From assembly GCA_033782935.1 (NCBI GenBank), contig JAWQEG010000283.1, positions 3,472,001 to 3,536,000 of the forward strand: 64,000 bases of DNA, in the 5' to 3' direction. Every line of letters begins with the position of its first letter. Position 1 is the first letter of the stretch. Of the stretch, positions 34,501-49,668 are shown one piece after another. The notes under the pieces were generated by a model. It saw nothing but the letters and a program-made list of their open reading frames with translations, did not search any database and was not told where the DNA came from. Origin of the DNA: Petrolisthes cinctipes. Its lineage: Eukaryota; Arthropoda; Malacostraca; Decapoda; Porcellanidae. The translations under genes and the position numbers were made by a program.

Positions 34501-36462
34501 ACACCACACTCACCCCAGATCAACAGGACCTTCTCAACATGGGGCTAAATTGTCACTACATGACTAAGCCAAAACCACACCGGAAACGACTGGAGATGGA
34601 GATCCTCTTAGACGACATCCACCAACTAGAGAAAAACGGGAAAATTACTACCTCAACTGCACTTCAACCAACTCTACTTGCTGAAGCCGCCAAGACGAGG
34701 GGAGTCTACCACAGCAAACTCCTGAGTAAAAATCACTTCCTTGCCTCGAAACAGCTACGAGAAAACCCGGACATCATCATTCGTCGTGCTAATAAGGCCT
34801 CCTCTTTAGTTGTCCATGGGAGAGAGGAATACCTACAGAAAGTAGACAACATTCTAAGTGACACCAGCATATTCAAAAGAATCACGCGCAACCCCACCAA
34901 CGACATCAAGCGAAGGGCCAACACCACCATTTCTACCATCAACGCTAAGGCTGGAGGGATACACCTGAAAAAACTCATTGGAGAATTTGCGCCTGGTTAC
35001 GCCTATGGCACAGTGAAAACCCACAAGCCTGGCAACCCCCTTAGGCCTATCATCTCCCAGATCCCAACTGCAACATACCAACTGGCCAAATCTCTGAACA
35101 ACTTACTTTCACCTTACGTGCCCAGCAAGTACAGCCTCAATTCAACCACAGATTTTCTACAAATTCTCCGTGACTCTCCTAAAGTAGACAACCATATCAT
35201 CGCCTCCCTGGATGTTGAGAGTTTGTTCACTAATGTACCAGTGGATAAAACTATATACATCATCCTCCACCGGGTTTACGAACACCCAGACCTCCCACGA
35301 CTGGACATCCCCAAGACCTGCCTCAAGACTCTACTTGAACTCTGCACCAAGGAAGCTCCATTTATTTGCCCCCGTGGCAATATGTATCAGCAGATTGACG
35401 GTATAGCGATGGGTAGCCCCCTGGGGGTCCTCTTCGCTAACTTCTTTATGGGTACTGTTGAAGAGGACCTTCTCAAATGTAATCGCCCATCGATATACTG
35501 TCGGTATGTTGACGACATTTTTGTTCAAGTGAAGGACCTAAACGAGCTGCTACTACTACAACAACGGTTTATCTCCTCGTCTGGTCTGAACTTCACCTAC
35601 GAAAAATCAACGGATGGCAAACTACCCTTCCTGGACCTCTTGGTTGCCCACCACGACTCAGACTTCCGAACCACAGTGTACACAAAGTCCACCAACAACG
35701 GACGGTGTCTAAATGGTGACAGTGAATGCCCCAAGAGATACCTCCAATCCACCATCTCATCCTACGTCAGGAGGGCTCTCTCCCACTGCACCAGCTGGAG
35801 AGACACACACCAGGAACTAGATCGTCTCACCCAAGTCCTGGTAAACAATGGATATTCCAACACGGACGTCTCCAACACCATCAAACTCCAGCTAGAAAAA
35901 TGGTACGAGGTGAATCCCCCAACCAAACCCAACAGTGATATCAAACTTTACTACCGCAACTACATGTCCACCAACTACAAGACTGACGAGACTATACTAA
36001 GAGACATAATAAAGAAGAATGTTCACCCCACCGACCCAGACAGCGAGATCAAACTAGTAATTTACTATAAGTCTCCAAAAACCTCGAACCTCACCCTACA
36101 CAACCGACCTACTACCTCCAAGAGACCGATGAACAGTGATCACGTGATTTACCAACACACCTGTAACAGTGAGGACTGTGAGCCTCACCACTATGTTGGT
36201 AAAACACAAACATCACTGTCTCGTCGGCTCACCATGCACCTCCAGTCAGGGTCTATAAAAGACCACTACCGTACCCACGACAACCAAGCTCTGACACGAG
36301 ACAAACTGGTAAATAATACCACCATACTTGACAAAGAAACAGACAGCAGAAGACTCTCCTACCTAGAAGCGATCTACATAGAAACCCTACAACCCTCTAT
36401 AAACAACCAGACACAAGACCTCCAAATACTGCCCTCCAGAAAACGACACATCACCAACACCG

Positions 36463-37002
<540 letters not shown>

Positions 37003-37031
37003 AAGGGCATGACTCAGGGAAGGTTAAGGTA

Positions 37032-38715
37032 CAGTAGGCTCCACTTCCGCGTTTACCACTACCAATGTTGAGCCACCCAGAAATTAGAATCCCTAACCAC
37101 GTGTGATCCTGATACGAACCACTCACTACAGAGTGAGATGGAAAGAGGGGTTTGGTAAAGGAAAGTGTGTCTCATAAGGTGTGTGTATGAATTTAACACT
37201 GTTCTCTCCGACACTTGTGATGGTTCTCCAACACCTGATTGTCTGGCCTAGACATTACTATCTAATGACTCCATCTCATTAATATAATATCCTACTATAT
37301 TGTATGCATTGTAATTGCATACAAAACATAACATTATTTATTTTCAGGTCCTGTTTGCATAATTGAACTAATCATGTTTGGCCACACAAAACGATGTTGG
37401 AGGTATTGAGAAGGAGAATGTGGTGGGGAAATGAAGGAGCCGAGTGAGTACTGGAAATGGGTAAAGGAGAAGGCTAATGGAAAGAGGATGTGGTCGAGGT
37501 GTGGGACAGAGTGTGGAGAAGTGAGTGAGTGATCATTGGGTAGTTAAGTCACACTCCACTACAAAACAATATCCTTTGGTAACCAGTAACACAAAGTCAT
37601 TAATCAGAAAATGTCTTGACTGAGGTCAAGTAACAAAATTGGCTGACTTGTAATATATTGCAACAATGAATAGATGGTGGAAGGTTTCATTGTATAACAT
37701 TGTAATATATTGCAACAATGAATAGAGGGTGGAAGGTTTCATTGCATAACATGGTAATATATTGCAACAATAAATAGAGGGTGGAAGGTTTCATTGCATA
37801 ACATTGTAATATATTATCAATTTTAGGATACATATAACGGTTTGGCCCCTTTGCAGACTCAAGCTATTCCTTTGAAATTCTTGAACTGTCCCTTTTTCCT
37901 TCTCTTTCCTTCTGGTTGCTGTTCATCTTTATTTTCATTTTCATTTGTTTTTCGTGTTAGTGTCCTCCAGGACCAGTATGGCCTTCTCTCTTCCTCTTCA
38001 TTCAATTCAAGATACTCAAACTTATTCATTATAATTGAATTGTATTGAGCACATGCATATCATACGTAGACATGAACGTCACTCTTTTATCTTCCATTAT
38101 TCGGAGATACTTACTATGTAACTATACGAAGGAAGAAAGCCGGAGAAATGTGTTTTCAGCTTGTATAGCCTTTTGTGAACTCCTCACGAGGCAATATTGA
38201 CAAGGTATATACTGGTAATAATTCATTACACAAACTTTTTAAGGAACTTTCATTACCACCAGGTTTTTCTTCCGTGCAATACTACAATTGTCTACCATGA
38301 CAAAGTTAAAATCATAGCGACAACAAAATAATAATCATAAAGTGGGTGGTGCACGAACACAATCTTTAAGGGTTATGGATGTTTTGGTAATGATTATTCC
38401 ACCTTCTCTTTATTAGTAACTGGCAGGATAAAAATGACTTACTACATGACTCATATATATAGTATTATTTAATAAACAATTGCTGGCATGCAAATTATAC
38501 TGTGACATAAATTCTATATTAATTTTGTATAATACAGCAAATAACACTACTCGATCACTGTTGATGCTTTAGCATTTCAACTCAACCCTGTTTCTATTTC
38601 ACTCTGTAATGATTGGTTCGCCTCATGATCACACGTGGTTCGGGATTCAAGATTCTAGGTGGTTCAACATTGCCAACGCTAACTTATATACGGTACGCGG
38701 AAGTGAAGCCAACTG
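37032..38715. mobile_element. Non-autonomous DNA element with diverged inverted termini and TA flanks
   Basis: The left end reads CAGTAGGCTCCACTTCCGCG; the right end, reversed, reads CAGTTGGCTTCACTTCCGCG. Similarity continues inward for about 110-130 bp (aatgttgarccacc, ccacgtgtgatc, tacagagtga). Each end is flanked by TA. There is no coding region. Inside, a 52-bp unit (taatatattgcaacaat...) is repeated three times at 37651-37806. TA target and length suggest a Tc1/mariner-like or similar non-autonomous family; this is inference. Confidence 0.65.
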
Positions 38716-38759
38716 TACATAAAAACTTCACATTTCGAAGATGACAATATCCTCTGAAG

Positions 38760-38975
38760 CTGTCTTATGGAATGACTATTAATAAGAGCCAAGGTCAAAC
38801 CATGACATCTATAGGGCTTGATCTCTCTGAAAATCCAATCTTCACACATGGGCAGCTCTATGTTGTACTTTTACGTGTTGGAAATGCAGAGAACATCTAT
38901 ATATTGACTCCAAACCAGAAGACAAAAAAATTGTGTACACTGAAGTTTTGCAATGAAAGTTTGACCACAACACAG
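38760..38975 (+). pseudogene. Helitron-type Pif1 helicase fragment
   Basis: Reads YGMTINKSQGQT and then NPIFTHGQLYVVLLRVGNAE, the last two helicase motifs of Pif1/Helitron helicases (usual form TINKSQGQT and FTHGQLYVALSRV). The A-L-S-R box has decayed to V-L-L-R. Nothing upstream of these motifs remains. Confidence 0.75.
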
Positions 38976-39079
38976 AAAAGTTTATGCTGTTTATGTTATA
39001 TACAGGTTTTATCAGTACATTTTTTACCTGCCGCACTACGACATCAGATTAAAAAAAAAAAACTTAATTAAGAAAATAA

Positions 39080-39470
39080 AGAAAACACGGCGGGTAAACG
39101 ATTGAGCAAAAAACCTTGTACAGTTGCGGTCAATAACAATCATCCACATATAGGTATCTCAAACAATTTATTGTCTAATATTTTCAAGTTCACATATGAT
39201 GTTATTGTTTTAAGTAGTGTGTAGCTGCTTGTATTAAATTAAAAGATAGTAGTTAACCTATTTATTGGAAAGATTATCATCTAAGGAACAGAGGGAAGCT
39301 GTCAAACTCTTATGTGAGTTACCCCTATATGGATTATTATATATGGCCGCGACTGTATGTAAACCATGCTGAAAAAAAAAAAAAAAAAAATATTGTTGTT
39401 ACTCCTCCTTCTGGCACCGTACCTAACCACTTCAAGTTTGGTTGGACCAGCGAAGCGGGCCGGGTACAGC
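39080..39470. other. Intergenic stretch
   Basis: Holds an A-run at 39372-39390. No gene recognised. Confidence 0.5.
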
Positions 39471-41209
<1,739 letters not shown>

Positions 41210-41886
41210 TTTGAAATAATATAAGGTAAGTCATTTTACGAGCCTGTGAAACTTATATTTCCATACTGTATTTCATGACTTGGCAGATGTGACGACTTGA
41301 CTTTTGCCTCTGACAGTACAAGTTTGTTCACTGCACTGATTCCACTGTTATAGTGTGGAAAGGACAATTATGAACTTTTCTGCTACTTGTTCGTGTTTGA
41401 GAAAGTGGTTTGGTTTATTATATTTCATATTCCCATTGGTATAGATTAAGGGACCCAGTTATGTAGTCAGAAAATTGGAGATAAATGAGTCCTTCAAATG
41501 TTGCCACCAAACAATATATAATTAAAGGATCTTGTTTCGTGGCATAGGCAGGAAGAATGAAAAGCCACCAGATCTCATACACGATTACAGTGTCCCTTTA
41601 TATATGAGTGTTATGTTGGTAGTAAATGTATGACGGAGAACAGCACCCTGGTGAAGGACATTACAGGGTCCCTTTATATATGAGTGCTATCTTGGTAGTA
41701 AATGTATGACGGAGAACAGCACCCTGGTGAAGGACACTAACTTGTGGTGGGTCTCTCTCCTGGAGGAAGTGGAAGGGTGTAACTCTTCTGTGTGTATGTA
41801 TATGTATGTGTGTGTGTATATATGTATTTATGTATGTATGTGTATATATATGTATGTATGTTTATATGTATGTAGGTGTGTATATA
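41210..41886. other. Intergenic stretch with a 76-bp direct duplication
   Basis: The phrase tgacggagaacagcaccctg recurs 76 bp apart (41631 and 41707) within a doubled unit at about 41587-41740. A degenerate TATG run at 41793-41886 leads into the MITE. No gene recognised. Confidence 0.7.
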
Positions 41887-42520
41887 CAGGGTTATTCAAA
41901 ACTACATTTACAAAATGACAGGGTAAAGTCCTGACATGATGTTAAACATATTTCCATATGTATTTTTCAAAATTTTAAAAAAGTTAATGACAGACATGAA
42001 AGCCAAATCCATTACCGTGGGCGAATGATCGAACACTTCTAAAATTGACCGCTCCCCCCCCACAGCACCCCGTGTTCTCTCTCGGGTAGACGAGGGAACT
42101 TAATACAAAGTATGAAGCAATAAACCCTTATCGATCACGGGTATTGTTTTGTGGTCGAGTTACACTTACCGAGTGACACGTGTAGATGCCAGGGCGGTAC
42201 TACTAACTTATCTGACATTACAAGAAACACGAAGCCTTGGGATCGATTAAAAGCCAACGGATCTCTTTGAATCCCATGATCGATAAGGGTTTCATTGCTT
42301 CATACGTTTTAATACTTGCCTCGTCCACTTAAGAGAGAGCAGGGGATGAGGTGGGGGGAGGAGTTAATTTTAAAGCGTTCGATCGTTCGCCCACGGCAAT
42401 GGATTTGGCTTTCATGTCCGTAATTAACTTTTTACATTTTTGAAAAATATATATGTAACTATGTTTAACATCTTGTCAGGAATTTACCCTGTCATTTTGT
42501 AAATGTAGTTTTGAATAACC

Positions 42521-42523
<3 letters not shown>
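41887..42523. mobile_element. MITE, 637 bp, about 190-bp inverted termini, TA target
   Basis: The left end cagggttattcaaaactaca and its reverse complement at 42504-42523 continue inward for about 190 bp with few mismatches (atgaaagccaaatccattrc, cgatcgaac). TA lies on both sides (41885-41886, 42524-42525) within a TA-rich microsatellite. There is no coding capacity. The interior also pairs partly (gatcgataagggttt), so the whole unit can fold. Probably Tc1/mariner-like or related; not certain. Confidence 0.82.

Positions 42524-42582
<59 letters not shown>
42524..42582. repeat. (TA)n tract
   Basis: Pure TA following the MITE. Confidence 0.95.
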
Positions 42583-42590
<8 letters not shown>

Positions 42591-43051
42591 AGAGAAAGAT
42601 GTGTTTGTACTGTATATTTGTGTGTGTATATATGTATGTATGAAGGCTATGTATGAGTCTCGTTCCAACATTGGTGGAGTGTGGACATTCTCTTGGCGCT
42701 CTGCCTGCATTGTTGTTTGTGTTATTCTTGCATTCTTGTTTGTGTGTTGTTCTTGGTGTTTTTTTCTGTTGTGGTTCTGTGTATTGTTTTGTTGTGATTC
42801 TGTGTGTGTGTGTGGGTGTGTATGTCTGTGTCTCTGGCTGATAGAGTGTTCAGTTGTTCGTGTTTAGTTGTTTGCTTCCCATCTAGGCCTTGCCTGGCCT
42901 GATGGAGAGCGTGGATTCCTGAGCTGCCCTCACACAATCCTTCCCCCTCTCCTCAGTCACTCAACAGCTCAGGTTGCAGCCTTCCACCTCATCAACCTCT
43001 ATCAAGTGACCAGTTGATGCCTCGTCCGATTCCTCGTCGGATTCCGATGGT

Positions 43052-43507
43052 GTGGACTGTTTGCTTCCAAATGCCAAGACGGCAAAGTTTACTTCAGCTG
43101 TGCACGATGTACCTTCTCTGCCTCACCCTGGTGTTTTTTCCTTGTATACCCATTTCTTCCCATCGTCTAACCTTCCTGCTTTTGCCCCGAGAGATACCTA
43201 TGTCAAGCTCTCCTTCTCTAGGAACCCATCTACTGACACACAGCTGTGTTGGTTGTCTGATGTCAACAGGGTTTTCCAATTGCAGCGTGAACTAGCTGAA
43301 GTGAAGATGGCTACAGTCACCTCCCGGTTTGTCTACATCTCTAGGAAGCGTCAGAACATCATTGATAGAGTCAAGGTTGGTGAATTTTTGTCTCTGCCTC
43401 TCATTCTTCAAGACTCACCCGAGAGGCCTCGTAACTTCCCCAGCTACATCCTCACCCGTTTTCCTCTTGATGTTGACCAGAAACTTGCCGAGGGATACCC
43501 CAGCTGA
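43052..43507 (+). pseudogene. LINE ORF1 N-terminal fragment
   Basis: Frame of 151 codons. From TDTQLCWLSDVNRVFQLQRE through FVYISRKRQNIIDRV to NFPSYILTRFPLDVDQKLAE it looks like the segment before the RRM/CCHC part in arthropod LINE ORF1 proteins (similarity from memory). It ends after AEGYPS, with no CCHC knuckles, and passes within about 50 bp into the RT fragment. Confidence 0.55.
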
Positions 43508-43560
43508 GCACACACCACTGACTAGTCGACCTGTACTCTAGCCTTTCCAGGGACAGTGTT

Positions 43561-44380
43561 GTGGCCTTCATTGACCTTCTAAGTTCCTTCGATGTTGCTA
43601 ATAGAGACATCATTTTGGATCAACTGGTTGACTTTGGGATAAAGGGTAATCTACGATGGTGGATTCGGGGCTACCTCAGTAACAGGACCTCCCGTGTGTT
43701 TTTCAGTGGTGCTCTTAGTCCTTTGTGCAGTTTTCATCTTGGTACGCCTCAAGGGGGTGTTGTCAGCCCATTGTTATTTAGTATTTTGATGCATCGGCTG
43801 CTCACTTCTCTCCCTGATATTCTTGGAAATACAATTACGTGCACATTTTGTCATTTTTGGCCTTATTGCGTCATCGTATCTTGACTGTCAAATTTTTATG
43901 GGTGCCATCCTATGTAGGTTTACGTCACAATGGTACAGTTGACAGACTCGCGAAGGAGGCCTGCCGTCTGGCTCCTCGTGGTGTTGGACGTCCTCTCTAC
44001 CTGACATGTTACCTTTCTAAAGTTCGCTCCGCCGCTCTCCTCCCTGTACGGCGAGGCAGGGATGCAGAGAGGCCCTTCAGCATCTCCATCACCCACTACG
44101 AGTCTGTCTGCCATCACAAATATTCCTACCGTCGTCGGGGCCTCATGATTCGGAGGCACAATGTAGTCTCTGCTCGTTTGAAGCTTGGCTACCGGCCACC
44201 GTGGCAGGTTGCTGGGATGCAGGGTGAGCCTCCCTTCACTGAGTGTCGCTTGTGTCGAGCGCCTCGTGCTAACACTATAGAGCACTATTGTCTGGCCTGC
44301 CCCACTGTCTGACACTTGCTGCCTCGGGGCCTGCCACTTGATGTGGTTTGTCGACACCTGCTGAACCACCAGGTTCTGGA
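43561..44380 (+). pseudogene. LINE RT palm fused by deletion to RNase H
   Basis: RT part: FIDLLSSFDVANRDIILDQL (first catalytic D), WWIRGYLSNRTSRVFFSGA, LGTPQGGVVSPLLFSILMHR. At NTITC (about 43842) the sequence jumps, with a frame change, to LRHRILTVKFLWVPSYVGLR of RNase H, so YADD, thumb and the first three RNase H boxes are gone. The knuckle CRLCRAPRANTIEHYCLACP follows. An in-frame TGA replaces the CGA of the other copy right after CLACPTV. Confidence 0.82.
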
Positions 44381-44439
44381 GGAACTTCTGTTATCTCCAT
44401 GGTAGGTTAATATGGTACCCATGTGATACCTTTGTACCA

Positions 44440-44700
44440 TGACCCATAAACCCCCCCCACTATGCCTATTTCTGCACCCCCCTAATCCCCCCGCATCCCT
44501 CTAAACATACACAACCCACTCCCAAGCCTGTCCCCCTATTCCCGCACCCCACTAAACCCCATTCGCACACACACCAATAGCCCCAAAAACACACACAACC
44601 CCCCCCTTCCTAGCCAGTCCCCCTATTCCCGCACCCCACTAAACCCCCCCGCACCCCCCTAAACCCCCCCGCACACACTCATGTCTGTATTTACTACACT
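44440..44700. repeat. C-rich low-complexity tract
   Basis: Runs such as cgcaccccactaaacccccc repeated irregularly. Not coding. Confidence 0.8.
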
Positions 44701-44900
44701 GAAAATAATATTACTACACCAACACCAATCACATGATTGGAAACTACAAAGAGTTGATCAATTCCACAACGAAAGAATGTCAGCCGTGTAAATGACTTCT
44801 GGGTGAATTGTTTAATGAATTTGGTGAGTAAACTATACAGTGATCATTATCATCTAACTGTTGGATAGATTTTGTGAATGTGGATACTCACCTCTTGGTT

Positions 44901-45184
44901 AATAATGAAGCCTTACAAATGTGGTTGGTTGGGAAGCTAACAAACGAGTACCACTGTGAAATCAACCCTAAAATAATGAAGCCTTACTAGTGTGGTTGGT
45001 TGGGAAGCTAACAAACAATTACCACTGTGAAATCAACCCTAAAATAATGAAACCTTACAAGTGTGGTTGGTTAGGAAGGTAACAAACGAATACCACTGTG
45101 GAATGGGCCCCAAAATAATGAAGCCTTACAAGTGTGGTTGGTTGGGAAGGTAACAAACAAATACCACTGTGGAATGGACCCAGT
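44901..45184. repeat. Four tandem copies of a 71-bp unit
   Basis: aataatgaagccttac or its variant starts units at 44901, 44972, 45043 and 45114. The last two share gaatgg in place of gaaatcaac. Confidence 0.93.
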
Positions 45185-45200
45185 GTTATTGTCATTAGTA

Positions 45201-45779
<579 letters not shown>

Positions 45780-47829
45780 ATGTGTGGACGGAGTGTAATA
45801 CTGATGATGATGATGGTGATGGTGTTGGCTCTCACACCAGCTGTTGATGCTGGTATACGTACTGGTAAGTTTGGTTATTATTGTTTGTTACTATGTGTGT
45901 GTGTGTGTGTGTGTGTGTCAGACATACAGACAGTGTTGTGATTAATAGTGTTGTAATAACCATATAGTGTATAATACCAAAACAATGTACTGTACAATTA
46001 GACAAATACCATTCAGACAATGTTGATTAAAATTACCAAAAAATATAAAAATTACCCAATATTAAAATTACCCAATATTAAAATTACCCAATATAAAAAT
46101 TACCCAATATTAAAATTATCCAATATTAGAATCACCCAGTATAAAAATTACCCAATATTAAAATTACCCAATATTAAAATTACCCACAAATATTGTCCCT
46201 AAGTTAATGGGTTACTACATACAGCGTTGGTGTTAAATCTGGAGCCACTAATTCCTCCAAACTATTCCAAGCAACAGATAACCATTACTTCTGTTGATAT
46301 GATCCTGATGTTTCCTGGCATACTTTGGAGGAATGTAGGTGCTCTAATGTATAAGAGACAGGAAAGGACAGAGTATGAAGGAAGAGAAGGAAAAGAGAAG
46401 AATAGATGGTGTATGGAGGAGGTGAAGTAAAGAGAATATGAAGGAAACGATGGTAAAGTATGAAGGAGGAGAAGGAAAAGAGAAGAAAAGATGGTGTATG
46501 GAGGAGGTGAAGTAAAGAGAATAAGAGGGAAACAAGGGTATAAAGGAGGAGAAGAATATGGAAGGGAGACAAGAGAAGAAAGAGTTGGAGGGATAATGAG
46601 AAGAGAAAGTACAAGGGTAGAGAATGGAGGAGAAAAAGAAGGAGGAAAGGAGAAAAGAATGGAGAGAAGGAGTAAAGGAAGAAAGGAGGAAAGGAAGGAA
46701 GGTGGAAAGAATAGAAGAATAGAGAGAAGGAGATAGGGAAGGAAGGAAGGAGGGAGGAATGAATAGAAGAATAGAGAGAAGGAGAATAGGATAGAAGGAA
46801 GGAAGGAATGAGAGAAGAATGGAGAGAAGGAATAAAGAAAGGAAGGAGGGAATGAGGGAAGAATGGAGAGAAGGAGTAAAGGAAGAAAAGAAGGAAGGAG
46901 GAAAGAATAGAAGAATAGAGAGAAGGAGATAGGGAAGGAAGGAAGGAGGGAGGAATGAATAGAAGAATAGAGAGAAGGAGATAGGGAAGGAAGAAAAGAA
47001 GAGAAGAATGGAGAGGAGTAAAGGAAGAAAAAAAGGAAGGAAGAAAGAAGGAATGAATGGACAGAAGGAGATAGGGAAGAAAGAAAGGAGAGAGGGAATG
47101 AAAGAGGGAAGGAGATAGGGAAGGAAGGGAGGAGGGAGGGAAGGAGAAAAGAATGGAGGAAGGAGGAAAGATAGAGGAGAAGAATGGAGAGAAGGAGATA
47201 GGGAAGGAAGGAAGGAAGATAGAGGAGAAGAATGGAGAGAAGGAGATAGGGAAGGAAGGAAGGAAGATAGAGGAGAAGAATGGAGAGAAGGAGATAGGGA
47301 ATGAAGGAAGGAGGGAGAGAATGAAGGAGGGAAGGAGAAAAGAATGGAGGAAGGAGAGAAGAATGGAGAGAAGGAGTAAAGGATGGAAGGAAGGAAGGAA
47401 TGAGAGAAGTATGGAGAGAAGGAGTAAAGGAAGAAAGGAGAAAATAATAGAAGAATAGAGAGAAGGAGATAGGGAAGGAAGGAAGGAGGGAGGAAAGAAT
47501 AGAGAAAAGGAGATAAGGCAGGAAGGAAGGAGGAAAGAAGAGAAAAATGGAGAGAAGGAGATAGGGAAGGAAGGAAGGAATGAGAGAAGAATGGAGAGGA
47601 GTAAAGGAAGGAAGGAGGAAAGAATAGAAGAATAGAGAGAAGGAGTACAGGATGGAAGGAAGCAAGGAAGTAAGAAGAGAAGAATGGAGAGAAGGAGATA
47701 GGGAAGGAAGGAAGGAAGGAAGGAGGGAGGGAATGAAGCAGGGAAGGAGAGAAGATTGGAGGAAAGGAGAGAGAGAAGAATGGAGAGATGGAGCAAGAAT
47801 GTTGATATAAATAATAATCCACTATTACC

Positions 47830-47890
<61 letters not shown>

Positions 47891-48867
47891 ACAGTCATCA
47901 CTAACAACTTTCCTCTTTCACCAGAATGTCCCGCCTACAACCAGTCATCCATGGTGCCTCAACAACCATTAGAGATGAACAAAATCGGTGAAGGTGTCCT
48001 GGAGACTCGGTTGCAGTTGTTTCCTCCACCTGATGATAATACCACGTGGGGGACAAGTCTCCACATCATGAATCAAGACAATAAACAAACTCTGGCAACA
48101 CTCGACATTGATCACATTACCGGACCTCATAACCAAGTCAACATCAAGTGTTCCTGTACTAGTGAAGATGATCATTCCAGTGTCAAAACCATCACAGGAC
48201 CAGACGTCATCACCAAGCTGGCACTTCAAGGCTTTCTCAAGCTTCGTGTAGGGTGTTATCACCTGTATTACGACACCTGGATGAAGATGACCTACCCATT
48301 GTCATTCACCTACTACAAGTGGAAAAAACAACCTTTTGGTCTCAAGAACAAGGTCAGTTGTTCTCTTTATTAGCAATGCATACAGATAAAATCATGACAA
48401 TTATTACCATAACCTGACCTAACCTAACCTAGCCTAGCCAACCCCAACCTAACAAAACCTAACTTAACCTAACCAATCCTTACCTAACCAAACCTGATCT
48501 AACCTAATCTAACCTGCCGTAACCTAGCCTAAAGTAACTTAACCTAACCATTCCTAATCAAACCTAACCTAACCTGCAGTAACCTAACCTATGGAAATCT
48601 AACCTAACTTAACCTACAGTAACCTAAGCTAACCTAACTATTACCAGATGAATATAATAATGATGTAAATAATGATGTGTGTTATTATTTCAGGGAGGAG
48701 AGTGTTGGGTGGAGTTGTCGACTAACAATGATGAGGAGGAGGAGAAACAAATATTGGATCACAAGTGTCCCTACAACCTACCAGAGTTCCCCCAACTTCA
48801 ACTGACAGTCAAGTGTCCAGATAATGATGAACAATGTGCAACCATCAACTTCTGCAACACCAGTTAG
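45780..48867 (+). CDS. Secreted cysteine-rich protein, three exons, 228 aa, unrecognised
   Basis: Exons 45780-45864, 47925-48352 and 48694-48867 join in phase across GT-AG introns (donors actg|gtaagt and aag|gtcagt; acceptors ttcaccag and atttcag). The first 24 or so residues form a signal peptide (Met-rich core, VMVLALTPAVDAG), so the product is probably secreted. The mature part has nine cysteines, for example ECPAY, IKCSC, VGCYH, ECWVEL, HKCPYN, VKCPD, QCATINFC. It also has possible N-glycosylation sites (NQSS, NTTW, a terminal NTS) and an acidic DEEEEK loop. No domain recognised; it could be a lineage-specific immune or cuticular protein, but that is a guess. Intact splice sites and phases support a functional host gene. 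Introns hold large simple repeats. Confidence 0.78.
46030..46195. repeat. Intron-1 tandem repeat of attacccaatattaaa units
   Basis: About ten units of 14-18 bp. Confidence 0.9.
46239..46345. repeat. Small hairpin repeat in intron 1
   Basis: tggagccactaattcctcca at 46240 pairs with tttggaggaatgtaggtgct at about 46324, a near-palindrome of about 105 bp. One arm matches repeats at 31690-31730 and 49128-49170. Confidence 0.6.
46346..47790. repeat. Polypurine tract in intron 1, about 1.4 kb
   Basis: Almost pure G/A on the plus strand: ggaaggaagga, agagagaaggaga and gaagaatggagag words in irregular units of about 30-60 bp. It gives three overlapping minus-strand frames of 467-540 codons rich in Ser, Phe, Leu and Pro; all three minus frames are open at once, which marks them as compositional. 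Confidence 0.93.
47834..47888. repeat. (GA)n just before exon 2
   Basis: About 55 bp of GA, 36 bp upstream of the acceptor at 47924. Confidence 0.95.
48412..48640. repeat. Degenerate CCTAA tract in intron 2
   Basis: About 230 bp of cctaacctaac words with many single-base changes; same pentamer as the arthropod telomere repeat in the C-rich orientation. Confidence 0.85.

Positions 48868-49668
<801 letters not shown>

Larger units (their letters stand above)
42900..44387 (+). mobile_element. Internally deleted RNase-H LINE, second copy
   Basis: Plus-strand remnants in order: ORF1 N-terminal part (43052-43507), RT fingers and palm without the YADD box (43561-43840), RNase H C-terminal part plus zinc knuckle (43839-44380). 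Junctions are abrupt, so at least two internal deletions occurred. The 3' UTR and poly-A are missing; it stops at about 44387 inside the last coding segment. About 90 percent identical to the minus-strand copy at 32812-33300. Confidence 0.82.

Noticed and set aside
46262..47907. Minus-strand frames of 467, 492 and 540 codons rich in Ser, Phe, Leu and Pro
   Set aside because: All three minus frames are open over the same polypurine tract; pure composition, inside an intron of a plus-strand gene.
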